A stretch of 64,000 bases of DNA from Streptomyces sp. LUP47B (GTDB lineage Bacteria; Actinomycetota; Actinomycetes; Streptomycetales; Streptomycetaceae). The translations under genes were made by a program, and so were the position numbers. Below the pieces are notes generated by a model. The model was not told the DNA's origin. It did not search any database and saw only the letters and a list, made by a program, of their open reading frames with translations. This document shows, one piece after another, positions 30,034-38,677 of the stretch (position 1 is the first letter of the stretch; every line of letters starts with the position of its first letter). The stretch spans positions 339,995 to 403,994 of the forward strand of contig NZ_MJAH01000004.1 in assembly GCF_001746295.1 (NCBI RefSeq), given 5' to 3'.

Positions 30034-31332
30034 GTGCCCAACCTCTCCCGCCGCACCGCCCTGCGGCTGACCGCCGGAATGGCCCTCGGCGCCGCGCTTC
30101 CGCTCTCTGGCTGCGGGCGCCAGGACGACGCGGCCGCCGCTTCCGGCGCCAAGAAGGTCGACGCGTCCCCGGCCACCGGCACCGTGAACGTCTGGGCCGC
30201 CCAGGGCGACGCCGACGTGCTCGGCACGGTCGTCAAGCCGTTCAAGTCCGCCAACCCCGGCCTGGTCGTGAAGACCACGCTGATCCCGAACGCGGAGTAC
30301 TACACCAAGCTCCAGGCGGCGATCGCGGCGGGCAAGGGACCGGACGTCGCCCAGTTCTTCCCCGAGTCGCAGGCGCAGTTCCTCGACTCCTCGACGCTGC
30401 GGCCGGTGCCGGAAGGCCTGGTGGATCCGGGCAGCTTCTTCAAGAGCCTCTGGGACGCCGGCGTCGTGGACGACGTGGCCTACACGGTCCCCTGGTACGC
30501 GTACACCTACGCGCTCGTCTACCGATCGGATCTGGCCAAGAAGGCGGGTGTCCAGGCGCCGACCACCTGGGCCGGCATGGAGCCCTTCCTCAAGGCCCTT
30601 CAGGGCGCAGGCGCAGCCCACGCGCTGGGAGCCGACATCGGGTGGGACATCTTCAACGGCCAGGACGTCGCCATGTACGCCTGGCAGGCCGGAGGCTCAC
30701 TCGTCACCTCCGCCGGCAAGTGGAACCTGAACACGCCCCAGATGGTCGACGCCCTCGACTACAACGCGGCCTTCTTCACCGCCGGGACCGCCGACACCAG
30801 CGGGCCGACCTTCCTCGACGCCCAGCCGTACTTCGTGTCCGGCAAGACAGCGAGCATGATCACCGGACCCTGGGTCATCGGCCAGCTCGACACCGCCGCC
30901 AAGAAGAGCGGCTGGACGGCCTCCCACGTCGCCACCGCCCCGCTGCCCGCCGGAGCGTCGAGCAGCGTCTCCTTCTCCGCGGGCGGCACCTGGGGCGTCC
31001 TCGCCGACAGCGGCAACACGGACGCCGCCTGGAAGCTCGTCCGGTATCTGGCCAAGCCCAGCACGCAGGTCGCGCAGTACAAGGGGTACGGCTCGCTGCC
31101 GGCCGTCATCTCCGCGTGGGACGACCCGGCGATCAAGGGCCAGCCGCTCCTGGACGCCTTCTTCACCCAGCTCACGAACACCCGCGCGTTCCCGCAGGTC
31201 AGCACGTGGCAGCAGGTCGCGACCCGGCTGGGCAAGGAGGTGGAGGCCGTCGCCAAGGGCAAGCAGACCGCGGCGAAGGCGGCCGCGAACATCCAGGCGT
31301 ACGCCGAGAGCGTCGGCACGGGCACGCAGTGA
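30034..31332 (+). CDS. Sugar ABC transporter substrate-binding lipoprotein
   Basis: This 432-residue exported protein belongs to the CUT1 (SBP_bac_1) class. The N-terminus has twin arginines and a lipobox: NLSRRTALRLTAGMALGA then LPLSGCG, with lipidated Cys near residue 27. The mature part opens GTVNVWAAQGDADVLGTVVK, with KLQAAIAAGKGPDVAQFFPE and GKTASMITGPWVIGQL, both typical of sugar-binding members. The GTG start at 30034 follows AGGAG. It leads an operon of up to eight genes and hands its ligand to the two permeases. The ligand is probably an oligosaccharide or glycoside. Confidence 0.92.
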   Translation: MPNLSRRTALRLTAGMALGAALPLSGCGRQDDAAAASGAKKVDASPATGTVNVWAAQGDADVLGTVVKPFKSANPGLVVKTTLIPNAEYYTKLQAAIAAGKGPDVAQFFPESQAQFLDSSTLRPVPEGLVDPGSFFKSLWDAGVVDDVAYTVPWYAYTYALVYRSDLAKKAGVQAPTTWAGMEPFLKALQGAGAAHALGADIGWDIFNGQDVAMYAWQAGGSLVTSAGKWNLNTPQMVDALDYNAAFFTAGTADTSGPTFLDAQPYFVSGKTASMITGPWVIGQLDTAAKKSGWTASHVATAPLPAGASSSVSFSAGGTWGVLADSGNTDAAWKLVRYLAKPSTQVAQYKGYGSLPAVISAWDDPAIKGQPLLDAFFTQLTNTRAFPQVSTWQQVATRLGKEVEAVAKGKQTAAKAAANIQAYAESVGTGTQ

Positions 31333-32273
31333 TGACCACGACTCTCGTACCGGCCACCAAGAGGGCCACGGCCGCACCGAAGACCGCGGCACACAAGGCG
31401 TCCCGTGCCCGCCGCACCGCCGTCGCCTGGCTCTTCCTCGCCCCCTTCGCCCTCGTCTTCCTGGTCTACACGGCCATCCCCACGGTCGCCGCGCTCGCCC
31501 TGAGCCTCACCGACATCCGCGGCGCCGACCTGCGCACCCCGTTCGCCGTCGACTTCACGGGTGTCGACAACTACCTGCGGCTGTTCCAGGACGACACCTT
31601 CGTGCGGGACATCCTCAACACCGCCCTCTTCGTGGCCGTGGGCGTACCGCTGACGATGGGCATCGGTTTCACCCTGGCCCTCGCGCTGAACTCCGGCATC
31701 AGCCGACTGCGCGGTGTCCTGCGCACCGTCTTCTTCGCGCCCGTCGTCACCAACGTCGTCGCCGTCGCGCTGATCTGGCAGTACGCCTTCCACCTCGACG
31801 GCACCGTCAACAAGCTGCTCGGCGCGGTCGGATTCGCCGGACCGAACTGGCTGGACGACCCCCATCTGGCCATGCCGGTCGTCATCCTGCTCGGCGTCTG
31901 GCGCAACTTCGGCATCGCGATGGTGCTGTTCCTCGCCGGCCTCCAGGCCGTCCCGCGGGACGTGTACGAGGCCGCCGCCCTCGACGGGGCCGGCCGGTGG
32001 CGCCAACTCCGGCACATCACCCTGCCGTTGCTGCTGCCCACCACGCTCATGGTCTCCGTCCTGCTGACCGTCTTCTACCTCCAGGTCTTCGACGAGCCCT
32101 ACCTCCTCACCGGCGGCGGTCCGCTCGGTTCCACCGAGTCGGTCGCGCTGTACACCTACCGCCAGTTCGGGGCGGGCGAGTTCGGGATGTCCTCGGCGGC
32201 GTCCTTCGTGACACTCGCGCTGGTGACCGTGGTGAGCGTCGTCCAGTTCCGGCTGCTGAGGTCCCGCACATGA
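31332..32273 (+). CDS. Sugar ABC transporter permease (MalF-like)
   Basis: This 313-residue membrane protein has six main helices, opening VAWLFLAPFALVFLVYTAIP and with the coupling-loop EAA motif YEAAALDGAGRWRQLRHITL. This is the first permease of CUT1 systems. The long basic N-terminus (TKRATAAPKTAAHKASRARR) faces the cytoplasm. Its ATG shares one base with the binding-protein stop. The partner ATPase is not in the operon; as in most streptomycetes a shared ATPase such as MsiK probably serves it. Confidence 0.93.
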   Translation: MTTTLVPATKRATAAPKTAAHKASRARRTAVAWLFLAPFALVFLVYTAIPTVAALALSLTDIRGADLRTPFAVDFTGVDNYLRLFQDDTFVRDILNTALFVAVGVPLTMGIGFTLALALNSGISRLRGVLRTVFFAPVVTNVVAVALIWQYAFHLDGTVNKLLGAVGFAGPNWLDDPHLAMPVVILLGVWRNFGIAMVLFLAGLQAVPRDVYEAAALDGAGRWRQLRHITLPLLLPTTLMVSVLLTVFYLQVFDEPYLLTGGGPLGSTESVALYTYRQFGAGEFGMSSAASFVTLALVTVVSVVQFRLLRSRT

Positions 32274-33091
32274 ACCGTGCCGTCCGCCCCGTGATGTACG
32301 CCGCCCTGGTGCTGTGTGCCCTGCTCACCATGCTGCCCTTCGCGTGGGGCGTGAGCGGCTCGCTGCGCAGCCTGGACGAGATCCGCTCCGACCCCGGGGC
32401 CCTGCTCCCGCACCACCTCACCTTCGGCAACTTCACCCGGCTGTTCGAGACCCAGGGCTTCGGCCGGTTCCTCGTCAACAGCGTCGTCGTCGCGCTGATC
32501 GTGGTGGCCGGGAACATCCTGGCGGCGTCGGCCGCCGGTTACGCCCTCGCCAAACTCGACTTCGCGGGGCGGCGGCTCGCGTTCGGCGCGGTCATGGCGG
32601 CGATGATGGTGCCGTTCACCGCGGTGTTCGTCACCCAGTTCGTGATCACCGTGGACCTGGGCCTCGCGGACACCCTCGCCGGGATCGCCCTGCCCGGCGC
32701 GGCGCTTCCCCTCTCGGTCTTCATCGTGCGCCAGTACGCCCTGTCGATCCCCGACGAACTCCTCGAAGCGGCCCGCATCGACGGCGCGGGCGAGTTCCGG
32801 ATCTTCTTCAGGATCTTCCTGCCGCTGGCCGGTCCCGCCGTCGCCACGATCACGATCATGTCGTTCCTCAACTCCTGGAACAACTTCATCTGGCCGCTGG
32901 TCGTCGCCCAGAGCATGTCCACCTACACCCTCCCGGTCGGCCTCGCCGCCACCAGCCAGGCCGCCGCCCACGTCACCGACTACGGCCTGCTGCTCGCCGG
33001 AGCGATCGTCGTGATGCTGCCGGTCCTCGTGCTCTTCCTCTTCCTGCAGCGGTACTTCGTCCAGGGCGTCGCGGGAACGGGGCTGCGATGA
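32270..33091 (+). CDS. Sugar ABC transporter permease (MalG-like)
   Basis: This 273-residue protein is the second CUT1 permease. It reads VMYAALVLCALLTMLPFAWG at the N-terminus, ILAASAAGYALAKLDFAGRR in the core and has the EAA loop LEAARIDGAGEFRIFFRIFL. MalG-type endings such as FLFLQRYFVQGVAGTGLR are present. It overlaps both neighbours by 4 bp (ATGA), so the permeases and the esterase that follows are translationally coupled. Confidence 0.93.
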   Translation: MNRAVRPVMYAALVLCALLTMLPFAWGVSGSLRSLDEIRSDPGALLPHHLTFGNFTRLFETQGFGRFLVNSVVVALIVVAGNILAASAAGYALAKLDFAGRRLAFGAVMAAMMVPFTAVFVTQFVITVDLGLADTLAGIALPGAALPLSVFIVRQYALSIPDELLEAARIDGAGEFRIFFRIFLPLAGPAVATITIMSFLNSWNNFIWPLVVAQSMSTYTLPVGLAATSQAAAHVTDYGLLLAGAIVVMLPVLVLFLFLQRYFVQGVAGTGLR

Positions 33092-34398
33092 GTACACCGG
33101 TCACCGTCCGGACCCCGGCGGGCACGGTCGCCGGCCGTCGACACCGGGACGTGCGGCGCTTCTTGGGCATCCCCTACGGCGAAGCACCCACCGGCCCACG
33201 GAGGTTCGCCGCGCCGCTCCCACGCGGGCGCTTCACACGGCCGTACGACGCCTCCCGGCCCGGGGCCACCGCGCAGCGCGTGCCGCTGTTCGCCACGACC
33301 ACCATCCCGGAACCGTCGGTGCCGGGCGACGACATACTGAACGTCTCCGTCACGGCCCCCGACGCGGACGGCTGCCCGGTGCTGGTGTGGATCCACGGCG
33401 GCGGCTTTCTCGCGGGCAGCCCGGCGAGCCCCTGGTACGACGGCCGCGCCTTCGCCCGCGACGGCGTCGTCACCGTCACCGTCGGCTACCGGCTCGGCGT
33501 CGACGGGTTCGCCGTACTGGACGACGTCCCCACCAACCTCGGGCTGCGGGACGTGCTCCTCGCGCTCGACTGGGTGCGGGAGAACATCGCCGCGTTCGGG
33601 GGCGACCCGGACCGGGTCACCGTCGCGGGCCAGTCGGCCGGGGGAGCGACGGTGCTCGCCCTGCTGTCCTCGCCCGCCGGGCGCGGCCGGTTCCAGCGGG
33701 CGGTGAGCCTGTCCGGCGGCCTGTTCGAGGTGGAAGCGACCCGGGCCCGCGACCTCCTCGCACGGCTCGGCGAGCACCTGGGCGTGCCGCCCACCCGGGC
33801 CGGACTCGCCCTGTGCGCACCGGAGTTGCTGCAGCGGGGCGTGCTCGACCTGCGCGGGGACGACGACCTGCTCGTGCTCGGCCCGGTCGTCGGCGACGAC
33901 ATCCTGCCGGTGCCGCTCGCCGAAGGGCTGGCCGTGCACGGACAGGACGTCCCGCTGCTGCTCGGCGCCACGGGCGACGAGTTCGACGGCGACGGCGAGC
34001 GCGGGTCGCGCGCGGCCGGCACCCGGATCACGGACACCCTGTTCCGCTCCGCGTGCCCCCGCACCGCGGCCGCCCGCCGCGCGGCCCCCGCCGGTACCTG
34101 GCTGTACTCCTTCGAATGGCCCTCCCCGGCCCTCGGCGGCGCCGTGCACTGCGTCGACCTCCCGTTCTTCTTCGACGTGCTCGACGCGCCCGGCGTCCCC
34201 GAGGCGCTCGGCCCGAACCCGCCCGCGGAACTGGCCGCCCGGATGCACACCGACCTCGTCGGCTTCGTCCGCGGCGAGACCCCGACCTGGGGGAGGGCGA
34301 CCGGGCGGCTCGGCGACCCGGTCCGGGAATACGGCAAACCGCTCGCGGCCGACACCCGGGGCGGGTACGACCCGGTGACGGGAGCGGACCCATGCTGA
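33088..34398 (+). CDS. Carboxylesterase family protein (type B)
   Basis: This 436-residue alpha/beta hydrolase reads FLGIPYGEAPTGPRRFAAPL, VLVWIHGGGFLAGSPASPWY (oxyanion hole) and RVTVAGQSAGGATVLALLSS with nucleophile Ser in GQSAGG. The acid lies near LLGATGDEFDG, and a catalytic His is in GAVHCVDLPFFFD. It is a little shorter than typical type B esterases (about 500) and lacks a signal peptide, so it acts inside the cell on imported material, perhaps removing acyl groups from a decorated sugar. It overlaps the upstream permease by 4 bp. Confidence 0.9.
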   Translation: MSTPVTVRTPAGTVAGRRHRDVRRFLGIPYGEAPTGPRRFAAPLPRGRFTRPYDASRPGATAQRVPLFATTTIPEPSVPGDDILNVSVTAPDADGCPVLVWIHGGGFLAGSPASPWYDGRAFARDGVVTVTVGYRLGVDGFAVLDDVPTNLGLRDVLLALDWVRENIAAFGGDPDRVTVAGQSAGGATVLALLSSPAGRGRFQRAVSLSGGLFEVEATRARDLLARLGEHLGVPPTRAGLALCAPELLQRGVLDLRGDDDLLVLGPVVGDDILPVPLAEGLAVHGQDVPLLLGATGDEFDGDGERGSRAAGTRITDTLFRSACPRTAAARRAAPAGTWLYSFEWPSPALGGAVHCVDLPFFFDVLDAPGVPEALGPNPPAELAARMHTDLVGFVRGETPTWGRATGRLGDPVREYGKPLAADTRGGYDPVTGADPC

Positions 34399-35537
34399 CG
34401 GCCGGCATGAACCAGAGCGCCGTACGACGGGTCAACACCTCAGTGATCCTGCGGGCGTTGGCGGTGTCCGCCGGACCGCGGAAACTCACCGAACTCGCCG
34501 GGCAGACCGGTCTGTCCCGACGCACGATCGAGCTGATCCTGGACTCGCTCGTCGAGGCGGGCTGGGTCGCCGAACTCGACCGGGTGCCGAACAGCGGCTG
34601 CGCCGGACGCCCGGCCCGCCGCTACGAACTACGGGCCGAACACGCCCTGTTGGCGGCTGTGCGCACCACGACCGTCGATGCCCGGGCCGTCGTCGCCGAC
34701 GTCCGCGGCCACATCCTCGGCCGGGCACACCGGCCGCTGCGCGACTACAAGGACCCGCGCACCACCCTCGACGACGCCGCCGAACTGGTCCTCCAGGCCC
34801 TCGACGACGCCGGCGGCTCGCTGGACCGGCTGCGCGCCGGGGCCATCGCCGGCGGCGGTGCCATCGACGACGAAGGCGTCGTACGGCGCCTGGTGCACAC
34901 CACCCGCTGGGAGGGCGTGCACCTGCCCGAGGAGCTCGGCCGTCGCCTCCCGGTGCCCTGGTTCGCCGACAACGACACCAACCTCGGCGCACTGGCGGAA
35001 CGTTGGCGGGGAGTGGCCGCCGATCACGACAACGTCGTATGGGCGATGCTCGGCAACCGGACCGGCCTCGGCATCCTCATCCGAGGGGCCGTGCACCGCG
35101 GTCTCGACGGTGCCGCGGGCGAGATCGTCGAGGCACCCTCGATGCCGGCCGGCTCGGTCGAGGACTGGCCCGTCGCCGCCCTGACCTCACCGCTGCCCGC
35201 CCAACGCGCCCTGGCCCTGGCCCGGTTCGAGGCGGCCCGCGACGGTGACGCCGCCGCGCTCGCCGAGGTCGACGAGTTCGTGGAGAACATCGCGTCGATC
35301 CTCACCACCCTGTCCTGGACGGTCGCCCCCTCGCTCATCGTCCTCGGCGGCGGGCTGGAGGACGCCGCCGACGTCCTGCTGCCCCGGGTGCGGGCCGCAC
35401 TGCGGGACGCACGCACCCCCGCGGTCGAACTGCGCGCCACCGCGCTCGGCCACGACGCCCCCCTGATCGGTGCGGTGAAGCTCGCCCTGGACCGCATGGA
35501 CACCGAGCTGTTCGGACCACTCGTCCCGGTCGACTGA
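34392..35537 (+). CDS. ROK-family transcriptional regulator
   Basis: This 381-residue protein has an N-terminal winged helix (VNTSVILRALAVSAGPRKLT, ELAGQTGLSRRTIELILDSL) and a C-terminal ROK/ASKHA domain (FADNDTNLGALAERW, AMLGNRTGLGILIRG). The kinase-like zinc motif of true ROK kinases is not evident. Regulators of this type sense a sugar or sugar phosphate and usually repress the adjacent transporter. The start at 34392 overlaps the esterase stop by 7 bp; ATG at 34407 is an alternative. It sits in the middle of the operon, which is consistent with autoregulation. Confidence 0.9.
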   Translation: MLTAGMNQSAVRRVNTSVILRALAVSAGPRKLTELAGQTGLSRRTIELILDSLVEAGWVAELDRVPNSGCAGRPARRYELRAEHALLAAVRTTTVDARAVVADVRGHILGRAHRPLRDYKDPRTTLDDAAELVLQALDDAGGSLDRLRAGAIAGGGAIDDEGVVRRLVHTTRWEGVHLPEELGRRLPVPWFADNDTNLGALAERWRGVAADHDNVVWAMLGNRTGLGILIRGAVHRGLDGAAGEIVEAPSMPAGSVEDWPVAALTSPLPAQRALALARFEAARDGDAAALAEVDEFVENIASILTTLSWTVAPSLIVLGGGLEDAADVLLPRVRAALRDARTPAVELRATALGHDAPLIGAVKLALDRMDTELFGPLVPVD

Positions 35538-35567
35538 CCCCCACACCACACGTACACGGAGCTCCAC

Positions 35568-37076
35568 TTGACCCACATCCCCCGCACCGACGTCCTCATC
35601 GTGGGCAGCGGCATCATGGGATCCCTCGTGGCCCGCCTCCTGCGCGAGAGCGATCCGGCGCTGCACATCACCATGGCCGACGGCGGCACCCCGATCGGCG
35701 GCACGCCAGGACGGCATCTGCACGACCTCGACGACCCCGCCCTGTGGTCCCGCTACAACGAGAAGGTCGCCACCGGCATCCAGGGCATGTACACGGGAGC
35801 GCAGGTGGTCCGTGAGGTCGCGGGCAGCCTCCCCGACCTCACCCCCGGCATGTTCCACGCGCTCGCCTTCGGGGAGGACGCCGAGGCGATGCCGCAGGCC
35901 GCGCTCGCCTGGAACGCGGGCGGCATGGGCGTCCACTGGACCGCCGCCACACCATGGCCCGCCGGGGACGAGGTCTTCGACTTCGGCGACCCCGACGCCT
36001 GGGCGGCCGACCTCGACACCGCACGCCGACTGCTCGCCGTCACCCCCGCCGCGATCGGCCCGACCAAGGTCGGCGAACTCGTCCTCGACGTCCTGCGCCG
36101 ACGCTACGGCGGTGCCGGGCCCGCCGACCGGGACCCACAGCCCATGCCCATGGCCGTCACCCCCACACCGTCGGGCCCCATGCCCCGCACGGCACCCGGG
36201 ACGATCTTCCCCGCCCTCGCGGAAGGCGGCGATCCGGCCTTCACCCTGCTCACCGGCACCCTCGTGACCGCCCTGAGCCGGGACGCCGGCCGGGTCACCG
36301 GGGCCCGGCTGCGCCGCGTCGCCGACGGCACCGAGTCCGAACTCCGCGCCGCCACCGTCGTGGTGTGCGCCGACGCCCTGCGCACCCCGCAACTCCTGTA
36401 CGCCTCGGGCATTCGCCCCGAGGCCCTGGGCCGGCACCTCAACGAGCACGCCTTCGTCACCGCCCGCGTCCTGCTCGACCTCGACCGGTTCGGCCTCGAC
36501 GCCGGTGCCCTGCCCCTGCCGCGCCCCGGCGAGTTCAGCACGGACTCGCTGTGGCTGCCGTGCAACGGACCCGCCCAGCCCTTCCACGGCCAGATCATGA
36601 ACCGCACCTACGTCGACGAGGCCGGCCGGCCCCTCGCGCACTCCGTCGGTCTGTCGCTGTACGTCCCCGTCGAGTCGCGCCCGCGGAACCGGCTCGTGTT
36701 CTCGGCGAGCGAGACCGACCTGGCCGGGCTGCCCCGCATCCGCGTCGAGTTCGACTACACCGAGGCCGACCGCGCGCTGATCCGCCGGGCGCTGGACGAA
36801 GTCCGTTCCGTCGCCGCCGAGTTCGGCCCCTTCGACCCCGCCACCGAGTCCACGGTGCTTCCGCCCGGTTCGTCACTGCATCTCACCGGCACGGTCCGGG
36901 CAGGCGTCACCGACGACGGCACCGGCGTGTGCGACCCGGACGGGAGGGTGTGGGGCTTCGACAACCTGTATCTGGCGGGCAACGGAGTCGTGCCGACGCC
37001 CATGGCCGCCAACGTCACGCTGACCGGCGCCGTCACCGCGGTACGGGCCGCCCGTGCCGTCACCGCACGCACCTGA
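35568..37076 (+). CDS. GMC-family flavoenzyme, pyranose 2-oxidase-like
   Basis: This 502-residue protein has an N-terminal FAD-binding fold (TDVLIVGSGIMGSLVARLLR). Its C-terminal active-site blocks SLHLTGT and YLAGNGVVPTPMAANVTLT place the catalytic His and Asn as in pyranose 2-oxidase and the actinobacterial C-glycoside 3-oxidases. It also has GMGVHWTAATPWP near residue 125. The TTG at 35568 follows GGAG. There is no signal peptide, so it oxidises a sugar or glycoside ring inside the cell, probably at C2 or C3. In such pathways a TIM-barrel enzyme then handles the keto-sugar; one is encoded two genes downstream. Confidence 0.88.
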   Translation: MTHIPRTDVLIVGSGIMGSLVARLLRESDPALHITMADGGTPIGGTPGRHLHDLDDPALWSRYNEKVATGIQGMYTGAQVVREVAGSLPDLTPGMFHALAFGEDAEAMPQAALAWNAGGMGVHWTAATPWPAGDEVFDFGDPDAWAADLDTARRLLAVTPAAIGPTKVGELVLDVLRRRYGGAGPADRDPQPMPMAVTPTPSGPMPRTAPGTIFPALAEGGDPAFTLLTGTLVTALSRDAGRVTGARLRRVADGTESELRAATVVVCADALRTPQLLYASGIRPEALGRHLNEHAFVTARVLLDLDRFGLDAGALPLPRPGEFSTDSLWLPCNGPAQPFHGQIMNRTYVDEAGRPLAHSVGLSLYVPVESRPRNRLVFSASETDLAGLPRIRVEFDYTEADRALIRRALDEVRSVAAEFGPFDPATESTVLPPGSSLHLTGTVRAGVTDDGTGVCDPDGRVWGFDNLYLAGNGVVPTPMAANVTLTGAVTAVRAARAVTART

Positions 37077-37097
37077 ACCACCGAGAGGAACCGAACC

Positions 37098-37709
37098 GTG
37101 ATCGACATCGCCAGGGAATACCGTGTGGCCCTGCCCGCCTGGATCGACGACGAACTCGCCGACGTGCCCGCCACCGTCCCCTCCCGCGAGGCCCGGATGC
37201 GTCTCGTGCACCGCCTCGCCGACCGCAACTGGCGCGAGGGCAACGGCGGTCCGTTCGCCGCGCTCGTCGCCGAGCGCGAGTCCGGCCGGATCGTCTCCGT
37301 CGGCGTCAACGTCGTCCTGTCCAGCGGGGTCTCCAGCGCGCACGCCGAGGTCGTCGCGCTCGGCCTCGCCCAGGTCGCCACCGGCAGCTGGGACCTCGGC
37401 GGCGACGGCCTGCCGTCTCACGAACTGGTCGTCAACTGGCGTCCCTGTGTGCAGTGTTACGGCGCCACGATGTGGTCCGGGGTACGCGGTCTGGTGGTCG
37501 CGGGTGAGGGCCCGGAACTGGAGGAGATCACCACGTTCGACGAGGGCCCGGTCGGCTCCGACTGGGCCGAGCAGTTCGAGACACGCGGCATCGAGGTCGT
37601 GGGAGACGTCCTGAGGGACGAGGCGCTCGCGGTGTTCCGCAACTACCGCAAGGCCATCGACGAGTCCGACGAGGTCGTCGTCTACAACGCGCGCGGGGGA
37701 ACGGAATGA
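37098..37709 (+). CDS. Nucleoside/cytidine deaminase-like protein
   Basis: This 203-residue protein has the zinc-dependent deaminase motifs AHAEVVAL (His and catalytic Glu) and PCVQCYG (two Cys). It also has GPFAALVAERESGRIVSVGV, as in guanine and cytosine deaminases of the CDA fold. The C-terminal 60 residues (EQFETRGIEVVGDVLRDEAL) are helical, as in dimeric guanine deaminase-type enzymes. The GTG start at 37098 follows GAGAGGAA. Its place between a sugar oxidase and an isomerase suggests that it removes an amino group from the pathway substrate, for example a base or aminated sugar derivative. Confidence 0.87.
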   Translation: MIDIAREYRVALPAWIDDELADVPATVPSREARMRLVHRLADRNWREGNGGPFAALVAERESGRIVSVGVNVVLSSGVSSAHAEVVALGLAQVATGSWDLGGDGLPSHELVVNWRPCVQCYGATMWSGVRGLVVAGEGPELEEITTFDEGPVGSDWAEQFETRGIEVVGDVLRDEALAVFRNYRKAIDESDEVVVYNARGGTE

Positions 37710-38677
37710 GCCCTCGTTTCGCGACCGATGTCGTCACCTTCTACCACCCCGGATTCTGGGACCTCGACTCCGCCGAAGCGGTCCGCGAATGGGCCGCGGA
37801 TCATCCGGACCGCTTTTGGCAGCGGGTCCTGGACGCGCTCGCCGAGACCGAGGTCACCGGCATCGAGCTGACGTTCGCGCCCGGCGACATCGCCTCGGTC
37901 CTGCGCGCCTACGGCAGCGCGGAGGCGTTCCGCCGGGAACTGGCCGGCCGGGGCCTGGCCGTCGTCAGCGCCTTCGTCGCCGACAGCGACGCCCCCGACT
38001 GGCGGCACGGCGACAACCTCCCCGCGATCGTCGCCGACGCCGAGCGCCGCGCCGCCTTCCTCGCCGAGGTGGGCGCCGAGGTCCTCGTCGCCGGACTGCC
38101 CATGAGGGCGACGTACGGCACCCGCCCGCCCTTCTTCGTCGACGCCGCCTACATGACCCGCATGGCCGGCATCGCGCACGCGGTGGGCGAGGCGGTGTCC
38201 CGGCACGGGGTGCGGCTGGCCTTCCACACCGAGTCCCACAGCACCCTCTGGTACGAGCGGGACATCGACCTGTTCATGGCCCTGACCGACCCGCGCTATG
38301 TGTGGCTGTGCCCCGACTCCTGCCACATCGCCCTGGGCGGCGGCGACCCCGTCGCGGTGGCCCGGCGCCACACTCCGCGCACGGCCCTGGCCCACTGGAA
38401 GGACGCGGTCGCCCCGATCGACGTCCACCTCACGATCGACGACACGGTGTACGCCCAGCAGCAGCCGTACATGACGGAGCTGGGCACGGGGATCGTCGAC
38501 TGGGAGGGCTGGGCGGACGCGATGTCGGGCACACCCGGCGCGGGTACGGTCCTGATCGAACTGGACGAGGCCGCCGATCCGGTGGGCGCGCTGCGGTCGG
38601 GAACGGCGGTGGCGAAGCGGGCGCTAGCGGCGCAGTTCTCCGTGGGCGGTCTCCGGCAGCCGCAGATAGACCAGTGA
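37706..38677 (+). CDS. Sugar phosphate isomerase/epimerase (IolE-like TIM barrel)
   Basis: This 323-residue protein has the AP-endonuclease-2-like barrel. Candidate metal ligands are in VTGIELTFAP, LAFHTESHSTLWY, CPDSCHIALGG (Asp and His) and VLIELDE near the C-terminus, with LAHWKDAV before them. Family members isomerise, epimerise or dehydrate sugars and inositols, and relatives open C-glycosidic bonds of 3-keto-sugars. The start overlaps the deaminase stop (ATGA). The last 54 bp overlap the convergent MFS gene. Confidence 0.88.
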   Translation: MSPRFATDVVTFYHPGFWDLDSAEAVREWAADHPDRFWQRVLDALAETEVTGIELTFAPGDIASVLRAYGSAEAFRRELAGRGLAVVSAFVADSDAPDWRHGDNLPAIVADAERRAAFLAEVGAEVLVAGLPMRATYGTRPPFFVDAAYMTRMAGIAHAVGEAVSRHGVRLAFHTESHSTLWYERDIDLFMALTDPRYVWLCPDSCHIALGGGDPVAVARRHTPRTALAHWKDAVAPIDVHLTIDDTVYAQQQPYMTELGTGIVDWEGWADAMSGTPGAGTVLIELDEAADPVGALRSGTAVAKRALAAQFSVGGLRQPQIDQ

